Positions 52,451-62,192 of a stretch of 64,000 bases of DNA are shown piece by piece (the stretch's first letter is position 1; every line of letters starts with the position of its first letter). A program made the position numbers and the translations under genes. Under the pieces are notes generated by a model. The model saw only the letters and a list, made by a program, of their open reading frames with translations, was not told the DNA's origin and made no database searches. Source of the DNA: Archilochus colubris (taxonomy: Eukaryota; Chordata; Aves; Apodiformes; Trochilidae); contig CM041083.1 of NCBI GenBank assembly GCA_023079485.1, positions 110,773,554 to 110,837,553 of the forward strand, in the 5' to 3' direction.

Positions 52451-54733
52451 AAAAGATTCCTCAAATACCAAAAAAACCATAACAGTGAGATTAGCTGTGT
52501 GTAGACCAGGTATAAGGGAGTGAATGCATTAGAAATATCAGCCCCCTGACTGCATAATGAAAACAAAATCCTGGTTGTGGAGGCTCACACCTTCTCCAGC
52601 CACCCTCCTTTCCTCCGTTTCTCATGCTGCCCTCCACGGGTGCCAGCCCTGCTCCTGGCCAGAGGGAGAGGCCCTTGGTCTGAGAGACTGTGACACCCTT
52701 AGAGTGTAAATGTCAGAATTAAAGTAAGCTATCCACATGTACCCTAGGAAGAAGACATTGCTGTCTCCTCTTCCTTAAGGAAAAGAAAAGCCTTCCACCA
52801 CGGACACTGCCTATGCAGGAGCTGCCCTGGCTGGGCAGGGAAGCCCATGGGAAGCTTTTCTCTTTCTCTGGCATGGGCAGAAGGGGAAGAGGGCAACAGA
52901 AGGAGGACAGAGGATGCGAAGGGACACATCTCCTGGTAAAGCCACGCTCATGACATCAACCCCAGTGCCAGAAAATTTACAGAAATATTTGCCCTCATAG
53001 ATCCTGACTAGCCCCAGCTAAGCCAGCTTGGTTTCTCACGAACCCTGAGCCATAGTTGCTGTGACAGTAAGAGGATGAATTTAAGTCTTACTGGAAGGCC
53101 ACCTCCACATTTGGGTGCATTTAGAGCAATTTGTACGTGGTTATGAAGGAACACGTAGCCATTCGCCATGCAATTTTGACATTTAATGACTCCAAGGCTT
53201 CTCTGAAGAAGAGTAATCTCACAGTGCAGAGATCCCAGAGGATCCACTTTGCTTTCACCCCAGCCTCTGGCCACCTACACTGGTATAGCTGGGCTACCTG
53301 TTGCCAGCAGACAGTACAGGTCATTATATTGAAATTGCAAAAGGCATTTGCTAAACGTAACTGTTTAGCATCAGCACAAGTGCCCATTTGGCATTCAAAT
53401 GGAATTCTTTTATTTCAGAAACCTCTCAGCTAAATGACTTCTTTATGTACTCAGTACAGAAGAGGAATTGAATCTTTTTGGACTGGCTTAGCTTCATGTC
53501 AGAGTGCATTTCCTGCACCTAAAGTACAAAGCACCTGTCATTTCTTTTCAGTCACTTTACATTTTGCACTCACATTAAGAAAATCCTTGCTTTGGTATAT
53601 AAGGCCTTCCAAGCTCCTTGGGCACAAAAATACTCAATGTTTTGGGGTGTCTATTTTCCCCTGCAAGTTTCATGCTCCCGAGTAAGGAGACAAAAATGAA
53701 CTTTTTTCCACTCGGGAGGCTTAGCTGTTTGCATTGTCTTAGCAGGCTGCATTGTACAAAGTTGCAAACAGTCTCTCTAACCTCTATAAGTGTAAGGTGA
53801 AGGCAAATAATAACTATGAGATATTGTTTACAGTCATGTACCCTATTATAATTCAGCCAACACAAAACATCAAAAAATAAACAAGATCTCCTCAACGCAT
53901 ACATTTAAACTCATTGTACCACTATTTTAGAAAAAAATAATTTTTCCCATCAACATTGATAGTGCATTCTGATTAACAGATACAAAAAACAGCATTATTA
54001 TCATCTCAGCACATAGCCCTTCTGCTAGCAATGCAAACCCTGACTACTTGAGCCTCAAGATTTTCCTAAAGCGCCAGTGGGCTCTGAAACGTGTGGCAAA
54101 ACCAAAGGGAATTCAGCTGTTTCAGAAGCTACTTAGCAGATCATAGATAGTGGCCAGCAATAAAGAGAGATTCAGATCTTTGTCTCCACAGATAACCTCT
54201 TGAAAACATCCGTGATTGCAAAAAGAGACAGTTCATTAGATTTTTTTATCACATTGTCTCCAGGCAAAGTTTTCAGATTTCAAAAACTACCACAAAAAAG
54301 TACCAAATGATCTTTAAAATGTAAACATTTAAGCAGAAGTTACTGAGAAATCAGACAGCAGCCCCACTAACAGCAGCAAATGATCAGGTACCGCTGCTAT
54401 TCTGTACCTCTGCCTGAATCTCTGGCATAATCAGAAAAGTACAGAAATACACAATACCATGAAGAAAACAAATACCTCGATCCCAAATCTGATGATACAA
54501 TGCCACGGAGTCCTCACCGTACATGCTGGTTTGCGCTTTACGTGGAAATTAGTTTCACTACCACAAAGCTTTTAGTTACAGTTATACTTCTGCAATTAAT
54601 CACAGCTATCACCATATCTGTTACTGCTATCTATTGTAACATGCAGAGAAGCAAAAACTATATAGATAGACCAACATATAGATTTATACGGCTTTCTAAG
54701 TGTCACAACCTGAAAAGCTCATCAAACTAATAC

Positions 54734-54785
54734 TTAAAAAAAAAAAAAAAACCAACAAAAAAACAAAAAGCAAAAAAGCAAACAT
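54734..54785. repeat. A-rich low-complexity tract
   Basis: A-run of about 17 followed by CAAAAA/GCAAA units; this creates the Lys-rich and Phe-rich frames here. Confidence 0.85.
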
Positions 54786-55416
54786 GCACCAAGATCAATT
54801 TATAAGCCAACAGGAGAATTTTATTGTCAAAAAAATTAAAACAAAAAGAACACACCCACGAGACCTTGCCTCTACCATTTAAATAACTTTTAGAAAGGTT
54901 CCAAGTATTAGAACAGAGTTTCAAGACAAGCACATAATTAACACCTGCATCAGATACAAGCAAGAGCCTCTCATCCCCCTTTGCCAATACTTGTGTCCCC
55001 ATCAACAAGAGAAACATTTAAAAGTATCCAAAAGGTTAGGGCTCTTAGGAACCCTTTCTTTCCTTCCAGTGCGCGCCCTCTCCACTTATGGCAGCCCGCG
55101 AACACATCCAAGTTGTCAGAAAGATACCTACAAGAAATTTCAGAAGCTCTCATAAAAGGGCTTCGCCTATGCAATCCACAGCACTGAACAGTGAATTTAA
55201 AAAAGACCAATTTTTTTTCCGAGTTTGAAGTTTTTAAGCCTTGCGGATGGTTGGAGTAGGAAAAAGGAAATTTACTAGGCAGTACAAAGGAAATCTTGTT
55301 GTCCTCTATTGTGGTAGTGGGGGTGTTGCCCAATTCCAACTTATCTAGGTTGATAAAGGAAACCAAAGAACACGCCACTGAAAAGAATTCCAACAAAAAA
55401 GATACCCCTTTCTTAC

Positions 55417-55434
55417 CTTAATAGTGCTTGCCAT
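55417..55434 (-). CDS. ERG: ERG alternative first coding exon (MASTIK start), coding part
   Basis: On the minus strand this reads ATG GCA AGC ACT ATT AAG, giving MASTIK, followed at once by a good splice donor (GTAAGA). MASTIK is the N-terminus of the short ERG isoform known in mammals and chicken. The exon ends on a codon boundary, and the next exon (218 bp, starting GAA at 25368) begins on one, so they join as MASTIK-EALSVV. The start context is favourable, with A at -3 and G at +4, and I see no upstream ATG in the roughly 150 bases before it. The 5' untranslated part continues to higher coordinates and its end is not fixed. ERG is a nuclear ETS-family activator/repressor needed in endothelium, blood stem cells and cartilage. 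This exon marks an internal promoter; longer isoforms begin further upstream, outside the window. The identification is firm because of the exact hexapeptide, the donor and the matching phase. Confidence 0.93.
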
Positions 55435-55645
55435 AATGTGATCAAGATTATTGATCGCTAATAATTGCTAATAATAATTATTGCTTCGCTCTGACCAGAA
55501 AGAAGTTTTGATGAGGTTGTTTAGAGCGGATGAGATTGTGCTAACTCTGGGAAATGAAGTCAGCCAATGGCAGGAAGAGGTTTCTATTGGTCCTGGCCAC
55601 AGCAGCTCGAAGAAACAGGATATTTGGGAGTGAAGAGATAAGAGT
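55435..55645 (-). promoter_or_regulatory. ERG: Promoter and 5'UTR region of the short (MASTIK) ERG transcript
   Basis: This is the stretch directly upstream of the MASTIK start codon, where transcription of the short isoform must begin. It has two CCAAT boxes in opposite orientation (plus strand 55564-55568; minus strand at 55586-55590). ETS-type GGAA/GGAT cores occur in CAGGAAG at 55571 and in AACAGGAT at 55614-55621, the latter resembling the FOX:ETS composite used in endothelial enhancers. A GATAAG motif lies at 55637-55642. There is no clear TATA box and no dense CpG island. The 45 bases nearest the ATG are rich in ATTA/TAAT. ETS plus GATA plus FOX:ETS is what one expects for an endothelial and haematopoietic gene and suggests ERG autoregulation. 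The exact start site is inferred, not seen. Confidence 0.65.
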
Positions 55646-55813
55646 CCTAAAACAATGTTGTTTTTCTTGATGATATGTGACTAAATTTCTTTTATTTTTT
55701 TAATTTTTTTTTAACAAAAAAGTCAATTGCCTGTGACTGCCTGGGCAGGTGTGATCTGATGTGCAGTAAGTGTGACATGCCACTTTGAGGCAGGATGCAG
55801 ATGTCAGATGCAA

Positions 55814-55950
55814 AGGGCCAAATTCAGCACTAGTTTCATGCAGTCAATTCACTGGGGAATTGCTGATTCAGGGTCAAAGCCAGACTTGGTACAAGCGGGT
55901 GTAACTCCACGTATGCTAATTAAGTCAAGCCCTGCTTACACCACTTCTAT
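55814..55950. repeat. Possible ancient amniote repeat beside the ERG promoter
   Basis: It begins GGGCCAAATTCAGCAC, contains GTCAATTCACTGGGG and GGTGTAACTCCACG, and ends near TGCTTACACC. This vocabulary (GGGCCAAATTC, GTGTAACTCC, TTACACC) resembles an old partly palindromic repeat seen in turtles and crocodilians. Its edge is about 170 bp upstream of the promoter motif cluster. The family name is not certain. Confidence 0.4.
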
Positions 55951-56809
55951 ATTTGTCCATTAGCTTCATTCCTGGATTCTTGAGCTACTGAACACTTTCT
56001 AACCTATCTGATCAAGCACATTTTTTTACTTCAGAGAAGCCACAAGGCTGAAGACAATAATTTCTTCTTGATGCCTCCTTCTTACTGAGGAAACAAAGTC
56101 ACAAAAAGCCATATATTTCCAAAACAAATGCCTGAATGCCATAAATAGTCCTAAATTTTCCACACTCTTCCTTTACTTCACAGTTCTAGCCATGTATGAA
56201 AATGAGACAGTTCCACTGGCAATTCCCTTCCTGGTTGGAGTGTGATAGTAATTTTTTATTCACTGTTATATTTTTATTGGTCCTTTTGTAGCACTTGGCA
56301 GTCACAGGGCACCCAAAAACTACCAGCTGTGCAAACAAAATACCGTCCCTGTCCCACAGCCTTTCTTGGGAGTGTTGAATGGAAAAAAACCAACACAGAA
56401 GTATGAAAATAAGAAAGGCAAAGTGCCTCTACAGTACCAGCCAACATAAAAGTCCACATGTAAAGAGTCATTCAGGAGCCATTGTTGGCACAATCCTCTT
56501 GCTCTTATGAGTCTTGCCACACTGTATTTCTGTAAAAGACATAGTTCCTAGTGTCAAGAGATTCTGAGCTTTCAGCCAGAAAAAAAAAGCTTGAAAATAG
56601 GACCTTCAAATATTAAAGGAAAAATTTAAAATGTCACAATGTAATACTTTATTAATAATCTTGTAATTTCTTAAATCTAGTCCTACAGTTTCTCAATGCT
56701 TCCTATAACAACATCAAACCATGTGCATGCTTCTTGACACCTGTGCAGCATTGGATAGATAAAAACTACTATAATAAGGTCCTGCCCTCAGCCCAGGGAC
56801 TTTAGTATG

Positions 56810-56848
56810 ACAAAAAAAAAAAAAAAACAAAAGCAAAAAAAAAAAAAG
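56810..56848. repeat. Interrupted poly-A tract
   Basis: Two A-runs of about 17 and 12 separated by CAAAAGC on the plus strand. Confidence 0.85.
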
Positions 56849-57593
56849 CTAAGGCTTGTCATAGCATTATGTAGCAGAGGCAGATGACCTCATCCTCTCC
56901 CAATGCCTTCCTCTACTGCTCCTTAGCAAATGGAAAGGAAATCAGTGTTGTTCTGTAACTGGTGATGATGGCTGGAATTTGGTATGCAGATTTTCCCAAA
57001 TGGTACACATGACAGCAGTAAGTCTCAATTCACTCTTCCTCTTCTATCCCAGCCCAAACGCCACCATGAACTACTCTGGAGATGCTCCAGAGCAGGTGAA
57101 GTGATGCCTTCTTGTTCCTCAAGCATCCTCCCTGCAGGCACTGCTCCATTTCAGCAAAGCAGAGGAGAGGAAAGGCTGCTGAGAATGGCTAAAGAGAGTG
57201 GCTCTGCCATCCACTAGGTGGTGGGAAATCCTGGTTTCCAGGTGCCCTGTGGTGATCGAAGAGCTGGAAATCCCTGAACACAATGAAGTGACACAGGAAC
57301 AGCACAGAACCAGGTTCTGACAGACTGGACCCTGAGTGATGGCAGTTATCATTTGAAATAGGTAAAATTTTGTAGAAAAAAATCACATTAAAGAGAATAA
57401 AGAAACATGTAGATTAAAAAAAAGAGCTTATATAACACTGAAACAGAAGTAAACATGGCCCAGGTAGTCAACAACCCATCCTTGAGACATGAGCCTGCAA
57501 GACAGATGAAAGGGATGGGAGGGAGTACTCCCCACAGCTTACCTTGGTTCTGGCCCCGAACACTAGATAGAAAACAATGAGTAATTGGACTCA

Positions 57594-57976
57594 CTGTATT
57601 AACATACCATTAGCATACTAATGTACTATTAGCAAACTAAAATACCCACCCATAGGCTAGAGGGAACCCTATTCTTTATACATAGTGAAATTTTTAAGCA
57701 CTGCCACTTTAAATGGAAGCGAAGAACTAGTTGTCCAGTGGTGCATATGAGTGATAGAATATACTTAGAGATAAAATAATTTTACAAGTTTTAGTGAATA
57801 AAGCATTTGTCTGGGGTTTTTTTTTGTCCTTGTGTTTCAGGAAGCTGAGCTAACTTTGTGGAATACCACCTTGCTCCCTTTTCTGTGCAGAACTGGGTAT
57901 TAAAACAAGTATCTCGACTCTGTGTGTGGGCTGGCTTCTTATACACCAGGCAACTGACCCCACTTTCGGGACAACA
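57594..57976 (+). mobile_element. Possible solo LTR of ERVL type
   Basis: The right end reads CTCTGTGTGTGGGCTGGCTT and then CAACTGACCCCACTTTCGGG, ending near GGGACAACA. This resembles the 3' part of avian ERVL-type LTRs as I remember them. A left end starting TGTATTAACA is proposed, but I see no matching target-site duplication, so the borders are weak. No internal retroviral genes are adjacent, so it would be a solo or decayed LTR. Confidence 0.3.
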
Positions 57977-58225
57977 GGAAGACTCCCTGTTTCAGGTATG
58001 GTGGTGTCTTTCTCCCTTGGGCTTGTATCCTCACTCATCTCCAGCTGAGTCACAGCCTCAGGGCTTCCTCAGCCATCCTAAGGGGCTGAGCAAGCCTCCA
58101 GCAGAATCCAGATCCCAATGGACAGGCTGGACATGGAAGAGCAGATGCCTTCCTCTTCCTCCCCTCTTTGGCTCCTCAGGCATCACAGGTTCAACTCCTG
58201 TACAAGTTTATCTTGAGTTTAATGA

Positions 58226-58400
58226 ATCCTAGTATCATTTTGGTTGGAAAGATATTTAAGATCATAAATCCAACCATTAAAATAGCACCTTACTTTTAAG
58301 GAGCCCCTCTTTCCTTCACTGCAAGGATGACTTCTGGTCACTTTAGAGCAATCTAGAGTCAGCACTCCTGTGCAATAGTTTACATTTTTCATTAGTTGAT
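58226..58400 (-). mobile_element. CR1 LINE fragment
   Basis: The plus strand ATCATTTTGGTTGGAAAGAT, followed by TTAAGATCATAAATCCAACC and ATTAAAATAGCACC, is a diverged reverse complement of a CR1 3' end. It is in the same orientation as ERG. The right limit is approximate. Confidence 0.7.
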
Positions 58401-61352
58401 TCATTTAGAAATCTGCCAAGTGTCTTCTTACAGTCTACATCCACCGAACTACTGTGCTTTAGCAGAGTAGGTAACTTCTGGTAACTTTCCTATTTTCATT
58501 ACACACATTATGAAAAGAAAGCAATTCACAATAACTCTATTTCATGGGGATGTTGATTTCCTCCCTTTTCATCTCCAAACAATGAACAAGACAGCCAAAA
58601 GATTAGAACATTTTACTTAAAATTTCAAAGCATTGTATAATGGTTCAGTTGGGGGACTTCCACTCCAGATAAGCCCATGATGTTTTGTTTTTTTGTCAAA
58701 TATATTGAGAGGCTTGAAGTATCATCTCCAGCTCTCCAGTGTATGGGATCTAACAAATTCATTCATAAGCAGGTTTTAGTAATGATTCTTCTCCAGTCTA
58801 ACTCCATATGGACAAACATCCTTTTGATTTTATAAGGCTTTTGGAGGAATAAGGCAAGCAATGCCAGACTCTTCCGAGCAATATCATTATTATATAAGTT
58901 TTATGGAGCCCACAGCCCAGTAAGGGTTTTGCCATTTTGAACTGTTCCAAAGAATTCCATGAAGTTTATTTGACTTTGAAGCTAATACCCACAGGCAGAT
59001 TTCTGAGTGCTTATGTTTATGTCGATCCAATTGTAAGACACAGCCTTGGTATTGTAAGGAAAGGAAAATATTGGGTTATCAAATCACCATCATCTAGTTG
59101 CAAAAGAAAACAAGTAAAAACACTTCTACTGTTTTTCTCTCTTCTTCATTTTGTTAAGGTTAAATAGAAAGAAAATATACTTTTGTTATGCTAGGCAACT
59201 AGCATAGTACTATTGTCTGAAATAATGCTGTGTGAGATTGAAAAAAAGGAGCTTGGTCAACAAACAGAATGAAAACACAAAAAAATTAATAAAAATCTCC
59301 ACAGTTCACCTAACACCCCCTTCACCCCTTAATTTCTCTCTCAAGCTTATCCCACTAATTTGTCTGGGCTCCTTTCTGATAATTTTCTTCTACGTTCAAG
59401 CCTGCATCTAGAATCTACAGAGGAATAAAACAGTACTGCATGTGCTTAGCATTACATATGTGCTTAAGTTTTTTGACCTAAACATGGATTTTGCACATGC
59501 TTTAAAATTACTTAAGCTGTGTTTCCTGAATACAGACAGGCTTAAACGTTGCTTTAAGTGCATTCTACTTTCAGGACTGAAGAGCTTCTCTCTAAAGATG
59601 AGCTTCCTAATCTGTAGACAAAGGACCCCATGTCTGATCTAAGCCTACTTAAACCAACATAGCCATGCATAGACCTAAAAATTCTGTCTGACCATGCAAA
59701 ATAATTAGACCAGATCTTAAACAAAAATTAATTTCCAAAGAAAAAAGCTGGTTTCCTTGTTGCACCCTTTCTAGAATGTACTAGAAATATGTTCAATCTG
59801 TGAGTACTTACCTGAACACAAGTAAAATATTTCCAGAGAGACCACTTCTCGTGTTATTAGGAACAGCACTACTAACTCTAAAAAACAATGCAGTCCTCAG
59901 ATTTTTTTCATATCTTATCTGATAGAGGGTTAGAATGTAGGAAATAAATTGCAATATTCCCTATGTAAACAGATCTGCAATCCATCTTGTTGTCTGGGAG
60001 CTAAACCAAGAACTCTGCTCTCAGCCTGGGCTCACCAAGGGACTAGAGGTGTGCTCAGTTACCTTCACTAATCTGCTATGTCTTTTACTCTCACAAGTCT
60101 GCCTAGATAGCTTCTTTCCTTTTTACTTTCAAAGTGTTGTTAGTACTGCTAATAATACGGCTTTCATCTCTCTAATGGTGGAGATTTATTTACATTTTCA
60201 ATCATTCTGGGTAAATAACTGGGCAAACTGGAGACACAATCCCCTTGTGTGTTATGCTTTGTATACATACAGTGTCTGCAAATGTGGGTATTAAAAGAAA
60301 AGAACAGAAGAAAGAAAAAGTGACCTCTGTCCCTCTTATCAACATTACAGGTAAGAAGGAGGTTGAACTCTAGGTAGAACCAAGCTAAAAATGAAAAAAA
60401 CCTTGAGTACAATAAAAGACTGCCATTTTTTGAAACAGATGTTAAGAAATGCAGGCAAATTAATGCTACATCATGGGACATGAAAGACATATGCAAAGGT
60501 CTTAATCCCCTCAAAAAGACAGAGCATTTTGCTTTAATGTAGCTCCAGATGTCATATTGGCCATACTCAGTTCACTGTGTGAGGGCCAAATACACTTTTA
60601 CCAGGTTTTCAGCAAGCCCTTCAGCAGGACTTCCTCCCTTTAATTCACAGCTTTCAGCTGGCTCTGAAGAAAGTCAGTAAAGCTGCCTGCAGAAAGGGAA
60701 ACTCTTCCCTCACCACAAGGAAAGCTCTCACAAGTAAGCCTTTAGCAGGAGAAAAAGAAGGGGTGCCCAGGAGACAGTTTCACAACCTTCCCTGAGAGGC
60801 TGCAGGGTGAGAGACTGCACCTTAGGTGCTGCTCTCTGGGATCACCAGCTCTCACTACTCATCCCCAGGAATTCTGGGCCTAAAGTGCTGCCCGAGGGAC
60901 CTCTTCCTTCCACACCTGAGTGAGTTTGATGCAGCACTGGGGTTGAGGGTGCAGTTGGAGTTCTTGTCCAGGGAAACATGGGGTCCAGTTCTGGAGTGGG
61001 CTCATGCCAAATGACGCACAGCTAGAAGCGTGGAGGTAAATTCAGGGAGGAAAATGCTAATCTGAGTGAAATGGGGCAATTGCTTTTGTCAAACTCCAAT
61101 TAGCATATTAAAGCAAGCAGCCCATGTGAAGCCACATCATTATTACTAATTATTACTACAAGGGCAACACAGAATCACAGAAAGTTGGCAAACATGGCAC
61201 ATATCCCACGTAAAGCAACTTTTCCTCTGCCATTGTTTCCAAGCTTCCAAGCTTTTCCATTCCCTCGGGGCCAGGTATGACAGCAGAGTGCCACGGGATG
61301 GACCACGTCCTCATCCCCACGATGCTGCCCGCAGAGCAGCTCGTAGGTGGCG

Positions 61353-61370
61353 GGCACTAGAGGGTGCTCC
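61353..61370 (+). promoter_or_regulatory. CTCF-like binding motif
   Basis: GGCACTAGAGGGTGCTCC fits the CTCF core (CCASYAGRKGGCR) at nearly every position. It sits in a small local GC-rich patch (about 61258-61380) of otherwise AT-rich DNA, 5.7 kb upstream of the MASTIK promoter motifs. Binding is inferred. Confidence 0.5.
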
Positions 61371-61889
61371 TGGCCCCTCTAAAAGAGTGCAGCAGCCTCC
61401 TGCACTGTTTCCTCCAACAGAGCTTTCCAAAACCAGAAATCACTTCTTGTAATAAAAAAGGAGCACTTTAACACGAGCAGATAAAAGACATTTCTTCCGG
61501 CAGCAGCGGCACCCACAGTCGGTTTTGCCTTTAGTGTTGGTTATGAATTAACATCTTCCCACTCTCCTGTCTTTGCTTCATTTCCATCACCCCATGTGCT
61601 ACCTCCGGCTGCTCCAGCTCCTTTGGCCAGTTAGTCCTTTCATATCTTTCTGCCAGCCTCACCTGCTTCCTGTCAAAGCCATGAATTCACTTCACTCAGT
61701 GACAGAGCTGAAAAGTTGGGAGAGACCCTGATATGTGGGTTACACAGCTTTTTTCAACTTCCTGAAACAACAGCAATCAAGAATGGATCTTTTCCCAGTA
61801 GACAAAGTTTACAGAAATATTGGAAGTTTTCAAAGTGAAAGTCAAATCACCTCACTTACCTAACCTTGGCTCTCTAACTATGATTCAGG

Positions 61890-62192
61890 CTATTTAAGAG
61901 AAGGACGTTTTACAAAGGCACGTGGTAGAGGGACGAGGGGTAGCAGTTTTAAACAGAAAGAGGGTAGAATTAGATTAGATATTAGAAAAAAAAAATTAAT
62001 GTGGGAGTGGTGAGACATTGGCACAGGTTACCCAAGGAAACTGCAGCTGCTCCCTTCCTGGAAGTGTTCATGGCCAGGCTGGATGGGGCTTTGGCAACTT
62101 GGTTTTGTGGAACTTGTCCCTGCCCATCCAGGGAGGTCAGAACTAGATGGTCCTTAAAGTCCTTTCCAACTCAAACCATTCTATGATTCTAT
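61890..62192 (+). mobile_element. CR1 LINE 3' end
   Basis: The plus strand contains AGATTAGATATTAG, GGTGAGACATTGGCACAGGT, TGGCCAGGCTGGATGGGGCT, AACTAGATGGTCCTTAAAG and the terminal repeats ATTCTATGATTCTATGATT. This is the classic CR1 3' end of birds and the best-preserved copy here. It is 5'-truncated and opposite in orientation to ERG. Its short frame is a remnant. Confidence 0.95.

Larger units (their letters stand above)
25369..55416 (-). other. ERG: ERG intron 1 of the short isoform (about 30 kb)
   Basis: This is the large first intron between MASTIK and the 218-bp exon. It carries a GC-rich, CpG-poor block at 25.5-27.0 kb, a CR1 fragment at 41.9-42.1 kb, a possible ancient relic at 46.4 kb, the candidate ETS/GATA/E-box enhancer at 47.2-47.5 kb, and several microsatellites. 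The CpG-containing patch near 55070-55110 lies 300 bp inside the intron. Long AT-rich spans (28-38 kb, 43-46 kb, 48-54 kb) contain nothing I can name beyond scattered homeobox-type, octamer and ETS-like words. Confidence 0.8.

Noticed and set aside
55065..55100. GCGCGCCCTCTCCACTTATGG as a second CTCF site
   Set aside because: Only the AGAGGGCGC half fits (on the minus strand); the flanking half departs from the core too much.
61165..61200. CR1-like start (CAGAATCACAGAAAGTTGG)
   Set aside because: The sequence after it does not follow the CR1 consensus.
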